The notes under the pieces were generated by a model. That model did no database searches. It saw only the letters and a program-made list of their open reading frames with translations, and was not told the origin of the DNA. DNA of 64,000 nucleotides from JAAUUJ01 sp964392245 (GTDB taxonomy: Bacteria; Cyanobacteriota; Cyanobacteriia; Thermostichales; Thermostichaceae). Of this stretch, positions 15,706 through 24,128 are shown piece after piece; the first letter of the stretch is position 1, and each line of letters starts with the position of its first letter. The translations under genes were made by a program, and so were the position numbers. The stretch covers positions 1-64,000 of the forward strand of contig CAYMOX010000010.1 in assembly GCA_964392245.1 (NCBI GenBank), written 5' to 3'.

Positions 15706-16494
15706 ATGAATGCCCCCTCTACATCAACAAACTCCAAAGAGAATCATCCTCTCATCGAGATCTGTCGGCCCGGAGAAACCCCCTACAAGCTGGCCAGGGA
15801 ATGGCAGTTACAACGGGTCCAAGTGCAACAGCATCAGCCTTTAAAACCCGATGGCCTCCTCCTCCTCACCCACCCTCCGGTGTATACCCTGGGACAGGCA
15901 GGCGATCCTCAACACTTGCGCTTTGATCCTGGGCAGCAGCCCTATGAAGTTCACCGCGTCGAACGGGGGGGAGAAGTTACTTATCATGGACCGGGGCAAT
16001 GGGTGGGTTACCCGATCTTGAATCTGCGCCGCCATCAACAGGATCTGCACTGGTATCTCCGCCAGCTGGAACAGGTCCTGATTGCCGTGCTTGCGGATCT
16101 GGACCTTGAGGGAGAGCGAATTTCAGGCTTGACAGGAGTCTGGGTGCAAGGTGCAAAGGTGGCGGCCATGGGCATTAAGGTCAGTCGATGGATCAGCCTT
16201 CACGGGTTTGCTCTCAATGTCTGTCCAGATCTGCAGGCCTTCGAGCGCATCGTCCCCTGCGGCATTGCCGATCGCCCTGTGGGCTCGCTCCAGCAGTTTC
16301 TTCCCGAGATTACCCTTGCCCAGGTGGAACCTCTGCTGATCCAGCATTTCTGCCATCAGTTTCAACTCCAACCCAGGTTCATGTCTTTACAGGATTGGTT
16401 GAGGGCTGGGATCCCTAGGGCTGAGGCGGATCTGGCACCATTTCAAAATCGGCAAAATCAAACCCAGGCACCACCAGACACCCCACCAGCGTGA
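15706..16494 (+). CDS. lipB: Octanoyl-[acyl-carrier-protein] transferase
   Basis: LipB moves octanoyl from ACP to the lipoyl domains of E2 and GcvH proteins, the first step of lipoate synthesis. The signature RVERGGEVTYHGPGQWVGYP is present, the catalytic Cys is in IVPCGIADRP, and the catalytic Lys in AAMGIKVSRW. At 262 residues it is longer than most LipB proteins (210-240). The extra C-terminal tail (about residue 232 on, rich in Gln and Pro) is encoded by bases that overlap the opposite-strand cupin gene by 80 bases. Confidence 0.92.
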   Translation: MNAPSTSTNSKENHPLIEICRPGETPYKLAREWQLQRVQVQQHQPLKPDGLLLLTHPPVYTLGQAGDPQHLRFDPGQQPYEVHRVERGGEVTYHGPGQWVGYPILNLRRHQQDLHWYLRQLEQVLIAVLADLDLEGERISGLTGVWVQGAKVAAMGIKVSRWISLHGFALNVCPDLQAFERIVPCGIADRPVGSLQQFLPEITLAQVEPLLIQHFCHQFQLQPRFMSLQDWLRAGIPRAEADLAPFQNRQNQTQAPPDTPPA

Positions 16495-16870
16495 AACCCA
16501 TCGGTCCAGGGATGGGGGCAGCCTCCTGCCACTGGCCTGCGGGCACCAGGGCCTGATAACAATCATCTTTCCCCAGAAGGAAGGTCTGCTCAGGGTCTGA
16601 CTCGAGATCCGGTCGGATCTGGAGTGTGAGTGGATCCCCCAGATGGAAAAGCCAGAGTTCATCCGATTGCACACGGTGAAGTCGAGAAGCGGTCCCGGTC
16701 GGGAGCAGAAACAGGATCAAACTGGCTGCTGATCGGCTGCCTCCATAAATGGCATCAAGAAGATCGGCGGGCAAAGTCAGATGGGAGCGCCAGGTTTCCC
16801 GAAAAAAGCCGCCCTCAGGATGAGGTTGTAGTTGGAGTTGGGTGATCAGGGCCGTGACGGTAGCATTCAT
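16415..16870 (-). CDS. Cupin domain protein, DUF985
   Basis: A 151-residue cupin_5 (DUF985) protein. Typical elements are LQPHPEGGFFRETWRS at the start, SLILFLLPTGTASRLHRV with the metal-binding His, DELWLFHLGDPL, and a C-terminal GCLVVPGFDFADFEM. Its ATG overlaps the obgE stop as ATGA, so it is translationally coupled to obgE. Its 3' end runs 80 bases into lipB on the other strand. The enzymatic role of the family is unsettled, with epimerase-like or sugar-binding roles suggested. Confidence 0.85.
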   Translation of the reverse strand: MNATVTALITQLQLQPHPEGGFFRETWRSHLTLPADLLDAIYGGSRSAASLILFLLPTGTASRLHRVQSDELWLFHLGDPLTLQIRPDLESDPEQTFLLGKDDCYQALVPAGQWQEAAPIPGPMGFTLVGCLVVPGFDFADFEMVPDPPQP

Positions 16871-17967
16871 GGTTCGGTTTCCTCCTGCTCGATGTAGCTC
16901 CCCAAGGGTGTTGCCAGAGCTCTCTCTAAAGATGGAGCTGCAGTCAGAGGATCCTTCTCGGAATCAGCCGCTGCGTTGACGGCATCCAGTTGCGCCCATA
17001 CCTTTTCCAGTAACTGATCCAGCCCAATCTGCGCCACCGCCGAGAGGGTCAATACCGGTGTTTCCACAACTGCCGCAAGCATGTCCAGGCGCTCTTGCCA
17101 AGCTTCAGGAGGCACGGCATCAACTTTATTCAGGGCAAGAATCTGTGGCTTTTGGGCCAGGGTGGGACTGTAGGCCAGCAGCTCGTGTTGAATCGTGTGA
17201 TAGGCCGTAACCGGATCGGGATCAGCTCCATCGATGAGGTGGATCAGGACTCGGGTTCGCTCCACATGCCGAAGAAAATCATGTCCCAGTCCCACCCCTA
17301 AATGGGCCCCTTCAATCAAACCAGGGATATCCGCAAACACGACTCCATCCTGGGGCGGACGAGGGACTACCCCCAAATTGGGCACCAGCGTTGTAAACGG
17401 ATAATCAGCAATCTTAGGACGGGCAGCCGATAAAACCGAGATCAGGGTCGACTTGCCCGCATTCGGCAGGCCAATGATCCCCACCTGGGCAATCAGTTTG
17501 AGCTCCAGCTGCAGCAGTCGTTTCTGACCCGGTTTTCCAGGGGTCATCTTTTGGGGAGCGCGGTTGCGATTACTAAGAAAATGAGCATTTCCCAGACCGC
17601 CTTTGCCCCCTGCTGCCACCAGCAACTGATCCCCTGCCGCAACAAGATCCCCGAGTAACTCACCCGTTTCGCTATCCCAAACCACAGTGCCACAGGGCAC
17701 ATTCACGATCCGGTCCTGACCACTGGCTCCGGTGCGGTTATTCGGTCCCCCTTTGCTGCCGGATTCTGCCCGGATCAGGTGTTGAAACTGCAGATCCAGA
17801 AGGGTTTGCAGATTGGCATTCGCCTCAAAGATCACGGATCCACCCCGACCGCCATTGCCCCCCGAGGGACCGCCAGCAGGCACATACTTCTCGCGGCGAA
17901 AGGCCACCAGCCCATCCCCCCCATCCCCCGCCTGCACCCAAACCTTGGCCTGATCAACGAACTGCAC
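16867..17967 (-). CDS. obgE: GTPase Obg/CgtA
   Basis: A ribosome-assembly GTPase of 366 residues. The N-terminal Obg fold is glycine-rich (AGDGGDGLVAFRREKYVPAG, GGPSGGNGGRGG). The G domain shows G1 GLPNAGKST, the switch region DYPFTTLVPNLG, G3 DIPGLIEGAHLG and G4 NKVD. The start codon is GTG at 17967, giving MQFVDQAKVWV. It begins 45 bases after egtD on the same strand, suggesting an egtB-egtD-obgE-cupin transcript. The C-terminal domain is short and acidic. Confidence 0.95.
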   Translation of the reverse strand: MQFVDQAKVWVQAGDGGDGLVAFRREKYVPAGGPSGGNGGRGGSVIFEANANLQTLLDLQFQHLIRAESGSKGGPNNRTGASGQDRIVNVPCGTVVWDSETGELLGDLVAAGDQLLVAAGGKGGLGNAHFLSNRNRAPQKMTPGKPGQKRLLQLELKLIAQVGIIGLPNAGKSTLISVLSAARPKIADYPFTTLVPNLGVVPRPPQDGVVFADIPGLIEGAHLGVGLGHDFLRHVERTRVLIHLIDGADPDPVTAYHTIQHELLAYSPTLAQKPQILALNKVDAVPPEAWQERLDMLAAVVETPVLTLSAVAQIGLDQLLEKVWAQLDAVNAAADSEKDPLTAAPSLERALATPLGSYIEQEETEP

Positions 17968-18012
17968 AGCTGCTCACCTGTTTCCCCTGCTGAGTCTCTT
18001 GATCCTAGCCCT

Positions 18013-18966
18013 TCAGGTGGTCAGGTAATACACACTGAACCAGCTCTGCGGATCCGTCCATAGGGTTTTGGAGCGGAACCCAGCTGAGGCCGCCAGATCT
18101 TGAAACTCAGCAATGGTGTACTTATAGGAGAATTCCGTGCGCAATGTTTCCCCTTCGCTAAATTCAAATTGCTGTCCCTTCAGGTGGACGGTCTGGGGTT
18201 GCAGGCTCACCAATGACATCTCAATCCGGCCCAGGGGATTGTAAACCGCCTGATAGCCAAACTGATCGGGGACAAAATCTGCCCCCAGCTCACGGTTAAT
18301 GCGGGTGAGCAAATTCAGTGCAAAAGCCGCCGACACCCCCTGAGAGTCCTGATACGCAGGTTCTAAAATAGTGGCCTCTTTCTTCAAATCCACCCCGATA
18401 ATCAGACTACCTTCTGGGCCTAGCAGTTGAGCGGTATGGCTCAGGATCTGACAGGCCTCCTCGGGTTTGACATTGCCAATGGAAGATCCGGGAAAGAAAC
18501 CCACTTTTCGACGCCCCTGTAGGGACTCGGGTAAAGTGATCGGTTGGGTAAAGTCTGCACAGATAGCTACCACCTCCAGTCGAGGGTAGAGTGCCGCCAG
18601 CGATTCACAGGACTCCAGCAGATGTTGCTTGGAAATATCCAGGCCAATATAGGTTTTGATCTCAGGATCGGCCTCAAGGAGAATGCGAATTTTTTGACTG
18701 CTGCCGCTGCCAAACTCCACCAGCACAGAATCCCCCATCAACCTGGCAATCTCGGCGGTGTGGGTTTGCAGGATCTGTATCTCTGTTCGGGTTAGATAAT
18801 ATTCTTCCAGCTCACAGATGGCATCGAAAAGCTCTGCACCCCGTTTGTCATACAGAAACTTGGGCGGGATCGCTTTGGGAAACCCAGAAAGCCCCTGCAC
18901 AACCTCTGCCAGAAAATCCCCCTGAGGTGGGTGGAAATCAAAAAACTGAATTGTAGAAGTGCTCAT
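18013..18966 (-). CDS. egtD: L-histidine N(alpha)-methyltransferase
   Basis: EgtD trimethylates histidine to hercynine, the first step of ergothioneine synthesis. The protein has 317 residues. KFLYDKRGAELFDAI and EEYYLTRTE are the family's N-terminal motifs, VEFGSGSSQKIRILL forms the SAM site, and FFPGSSIGN and TEFSYKYTIAEF are further signatures. It lies 71 bases downstream of egtB on the same strand, so the two hercynine-to-ergothioneine core genes form an operon. No egtA, egtC or egtE was seen nearby. Confidence 0.94.
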   Translation of the reverse strand: MSTSTIQFFDFHPPQGDFLAEVVQGLSGFPKAIPPKFLYDKRGAELFDAICELEEYYLTRTEIQILQTHTAEIARLMGDSVLVEFGSGSSQKIRILLEADPEIKTYIGLDISKQHLLESCESLAALYPRLEVVAICADFTQPITLPESLQGRRKVGFFPGSSIGNVKPEEACQILSHTAQLLGPEGSLIIGVDLKKEATILEPAYQDSQGVSAAFALNLLTRINRELGADFVPDQFGYQAVYNPLGRIEMSLVSLQPQTVHLKGQQFEFSEGETLRTEFSYKYTIAEFQDLAASAGFRSKTLWTDPQSWFSVYYLTT

Positions 18967-19037
18967 AGATCAGAAAACGAGTGACAACATGACCCGCAAA
19001 CGCGCCTGTCAGGAAACTCTGTGAAAAGGCAGGATCC

Positions 19038-20306
19038 TTACATGGCCAAGCGAATTCCGCTAAATTGCCAGCGGGCAGCAGGAGGAAAGAAATTGCGATA
19101 GGTGGCACGGATATGGCTGTGGGGTGTGGCACAGGATCCTCCCCGCAACACCATTTGATTGCACATAAATTTACCGTTGTATTCTCCCACAGCGCCCGCC
19201 GCAGGTTTGAATCCGGGGTAAGGGGCATAGGCACTCTGGGTCCATTCCCACAGATCCCCAAACATCTGATCGGGTCGGGTGGTTGCCTGGGCTGGAATCG
19301 GATGCAAGTATCCTTGCTCTAGGAGGTTGCCTTGGACTGGCAAAGAACTGGCCGCCATCTCCCACTCAGACTCCGTTGGTAAGCGTTTCCCTTTCCAGCG
19401 GGCAAAGGCATCGGCTTCAAAATAGCTGACATGGCAAACGGGATCTTCTGGCGCGAAGGGACGCAAGCCAGACAGGGTAAAGATCTGCCATTCCCCGTTA
19501 ATGGGCTCCCAATAGAGAGGCGCTTGCCAACCTTGGGTTTGAACCGTTGCCCAGCCTTCTGCCAGCCACCACTGCGGCTGCTGATACCCGCCTGCCTCAA
19601 TAAACTCCAGATAGTCGGCCTGTGTCACTAACCGAGCTGCTAACCAGTAATCCTGCAGGTAGACCGAATGGGGTGGAGTCTCATTGTCAAAAGCAAATCC
19701 TCCTTCCCTGGCACCGATCGTCATTAATCCCCCAGGATAATCCAGCCATTGTTCTTTGGCCGGACTCGATGCCGCGGCCACGGGCAGATCAGCATTGTAG
19801 GCAGGGTGAAGGGGATTGCAGGCCAGAATATGCTTGATATCCGTCAGCAGTAACTCCTGGTGTTGTTGTTCATGGTGACACCCCAGCTCTACCAGCTGCT
19901 TCACCTCCGGATCCTCTCCTCGTTCAACCAGAAGGGCCACCATTGCCTCATCCACATAGGCCCGGTAACTGTAGATCTCTTTGACACTGGGGCGGGAGAG
20001 CAATCCTCGCTGGGGCCGGGGATGACGGGATCCGACGGCTTCGTAGTAGGAATTGAAAAGGTAGCCAAAGTCAGGATGAAACAGGTCATACTTCGAGAGA
20101 TAGGGCTGGAGGAGAAAGGTTTCAAAAAACCAGGTGGTGTGAGCCAGATGCCATTTGGGGGGACTGACGTCCGCCATACTCTGAACCCCATAGTCTTCAG
20201 TCTCCAGGGGGCTGCAAAGGTGGCTACTCTGCTGCCTGACTTGCGAATAGCGCTCCTGCAAAGGCACCTGGAGATTGATCTGCTCCAGAGATAAAGGGGT
20301 CGTCAT
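19038..20306 (-). CDS. egtB: Ergothioneine biosynthesis sulfoxide synthase EgtB
   Basis: EgtB is a non-heme iron enzyme joining hercynine to a thiol donor by oxidative C-S bond formation. It has 422 residues from ATG 20306; the upstream in-frame extension lacks family character. The N-terminal DinB-like domain has HLAHTTWFFE (H53-H56) and HHEQQHQELL with H145-x3-H149, the iron-binding pattern. The C-terminal FGE-sulfatase domain shows LPTESEWEMA, FGDLWEWT and VLRGGSCATP and ends in FSGIRLAM. Whether gamma-glutamylcysteine or cysteine is the donor cannot be read from sequence. Confidence 0.93.
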   Translation of the reverse strand: MTTPLSLEQINLQVPLQERYSQVRQQSSHLCSPLETEDYGVQSMADVSPPKWHLAHTTWFFETFLLQPYLSKYDLFHPDFGYLFNSYYEAVGSRHPRPQRGLLSRPSVKEIYSYRAYVDEAMVALLVERGEDPEVKQLVELGCHHEQQHQELLLTDIKHILACNPLHPAYNADLPVAAASSPAKEQWLDYPGGLMTIGAREGGFAFDNETPPHSVYLQDYWLAARLVTQADYLEFIEAGGYQQPQWWLAEGWATVQTQGWQAPLYWEPINGEWQIFTLSGLRPFAPEDPVCHVSYFEADAFARWKGKRLPTESEWEMAASSLPVQGNLLEQGYLHPIPAQATTRPDQMFGDLWEWTQSAYAPYPGFKPAAGAVGEYNGKFMCNQMVLRGGSCATPHSHIRATYRNFFPPAARWQFSGIRLAM

Positions 20307-20729
20307 GAATTTGATCCTGAACAACAACCGGGTAAACTGGCACTGCAACTTTTTGTGATTGTCTCCATCATCAGCCCGTCAGTAAAGTCTGCTGAGGCCA
20401 GGATATTGAGGCAGAATTAGGATCAAGGTAAACCGGTTTCCTTAAATTCAGCTGATGAATTGGGAGGGATCAGGAACAATACCTGCGGCGAGAAGGAGAA
20501 TCCCAATCGCATCCATTCAGGCAGCCAACACCCCCAAAACCTGGATGGATTCAGTGCTCCATGACAAGCCTTTAACTTAAATCTGCGGTAGTCAGTTTTG
20601 CCACAGCTTGAGTTATGATGTATGGGCTCTGGTGCCGTCGTCGCCTGGCAACTTCTGAAGCTGCTTCGCCGCACCCATGGTTTTTTATCCACCCTAGCTC
20701 TGATTTTACCTGTGATCCAGTCGATTACC
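20307..20729. other. Divergent intergenic region between egtB and rps1
   Basis: A 423-base stretch with no convincing gene. Reading frames in it are short and show no family resemblance. It must hold the promoters for the egtB operon (minus) and rps1 (plus). The only candidate element I would name is the TATGAT hexamer at 20614-20619. Confidence 0.6.
20614..20619 (+). promoter_or_regulatory. Putative -10 element for rps1
   Basis: TATGAT matches the -10 consensus at five of six positions and would place a transcript start near 20626, giving a leader of roughly 100 bases before the rps1 ATG. No good -35 at the normal spacing was found, so the call is weak. Confidence 0.3.
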
Positions 20730-21707
20730 ATGAACCGAACCGCCATGCTATCTGACGTTGGGTTTTCCCACGACGACTTTGCTGCTTTGCTGGACAAATA
20801 TGACTATCACTTCAGTCCAGGCGAAATTGTAGCTGGCACCGTGTTCTCGATTGAGCCTCGGGGCGCGCTGATCGACATTGGCGCTAAAACTGCAGCTTAT
20901 ATCCCTCTGCAGGAGATGTCCATCAGCCGGATTGATCATCCTTCTGAGATGCTTCAGCCTGGGGAAACCCGTGAATTTTTCATCCTGACTGAAGAGAACG
21001 AAGAGGGGCAGCTCACCCTTTCGATTCGCCGGATCGAGTACATGCGCGCCTGGGAGCGGGTGCGACAGCTGCAAACGGAAGATGCCACTGTGCGCTCCAG
21101 TATTTTTGCCACCAACCGCGGAGGAGCCCTGGTGAGAATTGAAGGGCTGCGTGGCTTCATTCCTGGATCCCACATCAGTACCCGCAAACCCAAAGAGGAT
21201 CTGGTGGGCGAGGAACTGCCCCTCAAGTTTCTGGAAGTGGATGAGGATCGCAACCGCCTGGTGCTCAGTCACCGTCGCGCCCTGGTGGAACGCAAGATGA
21301 ACCGCCTGGAAGTGGGCGAAGTTGTGGTGGGTGCGGTTCGCGGGATCAAGCCCTACGGTGCCTTTATCGATATTGGTGGGGTCAGTGGTCTACTCCACAT
21401 TTCCGAGATCTCCCACGATCATATCGATACCCCCCACAGTGTGTTTAACGTTAATGATGAAGTTAAAGTGATGATCATTGACCTGGATGCTGAGCGGGGC
21501 CGGATTTCCCTGTCCACGAAGCAGCTGGAACCTGAGCCCGGGGACATGACCCGTGATCCACAACTGGTGTACGACAAAGCGGAAGAAATGGCCGCCAAGT
21601 TCCGGGAACAGATGCGAGCTGCCCAGCTAGCTCAGGAAGCTGCTGCTGAAGGGGAAGTGGTGGCAGTAACGGAGGAAGAGATTCCAGACGCAACTGCCGA
21701 AGAGTAA
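20730..21707 (+). CDS. rps1: 30S ribosomal protein S1, cyanobacterial three-S1-motif type
   Basis: A 325-residue S1 protein of the cyanobacterial/plastid form, shorter than the six-repeat E. coli S1. Three S1 motifs are visible: near residues 30-100 (GEIVAGTVFSIEPRGALIDI), 115-180 (around GALVRIEGLRGFIPGSH) and 195-265 (GEVVVGAVRGIKPYGAFIDI). A charged Glu/Ala-rich C-terminal tail follows. The start MNRTAMLSDVGFSHDDFAAL matches cyanobacterial homologues; an upstream in-frame extension to 20622 does not. It helps mRNA bind the 30S subunit. A strong terminator follows the stop. Confidence 0.95.
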   Translation: MNRTAMLSDVGFSHDDFAALLDKYDYHFSPGEIVAGTVFSIEPRGALIDIGAKTAAYIPLQEMSISRIDHPSEMLQPGETREFFILTEENEEGQLTLSIRRIEYMRAWERVRQLQTEDATVRSSIFATNRGGALVRIEGLRGFIPGSHISTRKPKEDLVGEELPLKFLEVDEDRNRLVLSHRRALVERKMNRLEVGEVVVGAVRGIKPYGAFIDIGGVSGLLHISEISHDHIDTPHSVFNVNDEVKVMIIDLDAERGRISLSTKQLEPEPGDMTRDPQLVYDKAEEMAAKFREQMRAAQLAQEAAAEGEVVAVTEEEIPDATAEE

Positions 21708-21714
21708 AGAGATT

Positions 21715-21736
21715 GCCCCCTCCACCGGGGGCTTTT
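21715..21736 (+). terminator. Rho-independent terminator of rps1
   Basis: GCCCCC and GGGGGC arms around a six-base loop, followed by TTTT, eight bases after the rps1 stop. It also lies just beyond the stop of the convergent HTH gene. Confidence 0.85.
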
Positions 21737-21742
21737 CATGGA

Positions 21743-22663
21743 TTAATGATGGTTGAGGCTATACACCTGACCATCAACTAATAGATGTGTGATGCCCTTA
21801 TCGTGAAGCTGGGCTCGAACCACCTCGATCAGATAGCCCGGAAAGCGGATCACACTGTGGGGAGGCCCCCCGCTACGGCGGCACATGTCCGAGAAACGAC
21901 GAGCGACGCGGTGGTTGTCAAAAATGGGGAGCGTCCGCGCCTGATCCGCCAGCTCCTGAGATAGCCCGGACTGATCCAGATAAGCCGATCCTTCGGGAAT
22001 AAAGTCCTTGAGCGGGCGTGTGGTCAGTTCCTTAAACCGATCCACAACCACAAAGCAAACATCCGGGGGGTCCAGATCCTCAAGCGGAAGAATACTGAAG
22101 GCCTGGATGGATTCCTGATGCAGGCTTGCTTCTGCGGTGGCTGTCGTCTCCATCTCAGATTCATCGTAGTCCTCTAGATCAGAGGCCAACTCCTCTTCGT
22201 CGGAAAATTCTAGATTGTCTTCCTCGTCAAGATCATCCGCTAGATCCTCATAACTCATATCAGTATCAACAGGTTCAAGGTACGGAGAAGCAGCGGTGAG
22301 AGGCTCAGGTGAAGCGGCGGAAGATGGACTCCAATCAGGGACTTCAGGGATTTCCGCGAGTGAATTCATCTCCGGATCCCCATCCTGATCACCCTGAGAG
22401 AGGGGTGACACCGGATCCAGGGACATGACCTCTAACTGATCGATCTCCGCTGAAGTGTTTGTGTCCTTCCGCCGACCTGCGGAGCGACGACGATTGACCA
22501 GCGACTGATATTCAGCAGGGGGAATATTATCTTTGAGGATACGGGTTACAGTACTGGGGCTGACTTGAAACTGTTCAGACAGGGCAGTGGTGGTGACCTC
22601 AGACTCACGGTAGAGGTGTACCAATTGTTCCTGATCCTGATCCGTGAGTTTATTGCGCACCAT
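21743..22663 (-). CDS. HTH protein with acidic linker, cyanobacterial, transposase-like DNA-binding domain
   Basis: A protein of about 306 residues in three parts. The N-terminal 60 residues form a homeodomain-like HTH (KLTDQDQEQLVHLYRE, then SPSTVTRILK) of the kind seen in transposases. The middle (about residues 95-185) is strongly acidic and low in complexity. The C-terminal 110 residues look folded and conserved (DVCFVVVDRFKEL, RFPGYLIEVVRAQLHDKGI). The start is set at ATG 22663 (MVRNKLTD); an upstream TTG at 22696 is possible. No transposase catalytic domain, inverted repeats or target duplication were seen, so it is probably a resident regulator or nucleoid protein. Function is unknown. 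Confidence 0.65.
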   Translation of the reverse strand: MVRNKLTDQDQEQLVHLYRESEVTTTALSEQFQVSPSTVTRILKDNIPPAEYQSLVNRRRSAGRRKDTNTSAEIDQLEVMSLDPVSPLSQGDQDGDPEMNSLAEIPEVPDWSPSSAASPEPLTAASPYLEPVDTDMSYEDLADDLDEEDNLEFSDEEELASDLEDYDESEMETTATAEASLHQESIQAFSILPLEDLDPPDVCFVVVDRFKELTTRPLKDFIPEGSAYLDQSGLSQELADQARTLPIFDNHRVARRFSDMCRRSGGPPHSVIRFPGYLIEVVRAQLHDKGITHLLVDGQVYSLNHH

Positions 22664-22907
22664 ACCTAAGGGGTTCCGTTCAACTATCGAAATCAAGAAT
22701 GCATGTCCAGTTTACTCTTCTCCGGTATCGATCTGGTGCACCTGAATCCCATGGCAAGGTCACCACTGGCAACAGAGTTAACCAGGAAAGGGAGACCAGT
22801 GGGTGACTGAGGTCATGGATCAATCGAGCAAGAAGATGACTCGCGATAATATCACAGCTGAGGGGTCTGCATTACAGTGAATCTGTCTAGTTTTCACGGA
22901 CCCCAGC

Positions 22908-24128
22908 GTGAATAGGTTAATTCGACAAATCCACCAACATCCTTTTCCTTTACTTCTCTATCTAGAATGGACCCTCCTGGGGTTGGGGATCCTGGCGGAA
23001 TTGCTGCCAGCGCTACCCCAGCTTTCCCCTTCTCCCCTGCTCATGATTCCCTTAATCCTGCTTTATGGGCTCATGGGTCTGTTCCTTCCCGTAAAAACCC
23101 GAGACAAGATCCTGTACACGCTCCTGCAGGGAGGGATGATCCTGGTGGTCTCGCTGCTGGGCAATGTGCGTCTCTACGCTTCCCTGTATGTTCCCCTTTT
23201 AGTCCGTAGCTGCTTAATTTTTAACTGGAAGGGGCGGATGATCGTGGGAGCCTTGACCTTCCTGATGTTTCTGGTATCGGTACGGCAAAGACTGGACAGC
23301 AATCTGCAGCCTTTTCTAACTTCGTTGCCCCCAGAATACATTAACTACGTGGTGGCAACGCTGTCGCTGGTCTTTATTCTCAGCATGATCTTTTTGATCT
23401 TGATGATCAATTCTCTAGTGGTGGAGCGCAGGGCACGGGAACAGCTGAGTCAGGCGAATCGCCAGCTGCGTCAGTATGCCCAGCAAATTGAACAACTGGC
23501 CACAGTCCAGGAGCGGAATCGGATTGCCCGCGAGATCCATGATTCCCTGGGGCATTCCCTCACGGCCCTCAATATTCAATTGGAAGGGGTGCTAAAACTC
23601 TGGCGGGCGCAACCCGAACAGGCCCATCAATTTCTCAAAGAGGCCAAACAACTGGGCACTCAGGCCCTGCAGGATGTGCGTCAGTCCGTTTCTGCCCTCA
23701 GAAGTGATGTCCTCTCTGGTGCTTCCCTGACCACCGCAATTACTCATCTGATCCAGCAAACTCAGGAATCCACAGGGATTCAGATCACGACTCAGCTGGA
23801 ACTGGATCCGCAGATCCGTCTGGGTTCAGAGGTTCAAAATGCTGTTTACCGGATTATTCAGGAAGCCCTGACCAACAGCTGTAAACACGCAGGGGCAACC
23901 TTGATCAAAGTTTACCTGCGCACGGCACCCACGATGCTCAGTTTATCGGTCCAGGATAATGGCAAGGGCTTTCAGCCGCAGGAGAATAGTAGTGGGTTTG
24001 GATTGCAGGGGATGCGGGAACGCGCTCAGTCTCTGCAGGGATCCCTGCTCATCTGCAGTCAACCGGGTCAAGGCTGCCAGATTTGTGTACAACTGCCGTT
24101 GTCCAGTCAGGGAGGAGAAAAACCATGA
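22908..24128 (+). CDS. NarL-type sensor histidine kinase
   Basis: A membrane sensor kinase of 406 residues starting at GTG 22908. Five or six hydrophobic segments fill residues 15-170 (for example LLYLEWTLLGLGILAELL), with no obvious periplasmic sensor domain. A short coiled coil leads to a HisKA_3 domain with the phosphoacceptor H211 in ERNRIAREIHDSLGHSL. The HATPase has NAVYRIIQEALTNSCKHAGA and DNGKGF, and GFGLQGMRERAQSL. The stop overlaps the ATG of the response-regulator gene (ATGA), so they form a translationally coupled pair. The stimulus is unknown. Confidence 0.9.
   Translation: MNRLIRQIHQHPFPLLLYLEWTLLGLGILAELLPALPQLSPSPLLMIPLILLYGLMGLFLPVKTRDKILYTLLQGGMILVVSLLGNVRLYASLYVPLLVRSCLIFNWKGRMIVGALTFLMFLVSVRQRLDSNLQPFLTSLPPEYINYVVATLSLVFILSMIFLILMINSLVVERRAREQLSQANRQLRQYAQQIEQLATVQERNRIAREIHDSLGHSLTALNIQLEGVLKLWRAQPEQAHQFLKEAKQLGTQALQDVRQSVSALRSDVLSGASLTTAITHLIQQTQESTGIQITTQLELDPQIRLGSEVQNAVYRIIQEALTNSCKHAGATLIKVYLRTAPTMLSLSVQDNGKGFQPQENSSGFGLQGMRERAQSLQGSLLICSQPGQGCQICVQLPLSSQGGEKP

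Noticed and set aside
20423..20797. Minus-strand frame of 124 codons in the egtB-rps1 gap
   Set aside because: It overlaps the rps1 start antisense and lacks domain similarity; the gap is more likely regulatory.
21743..22663. Insertion-sequence transposase
   Set aside because: Only the HTH resembles transposases; no DDE core, terminal inverted repeats or target duplications were found.
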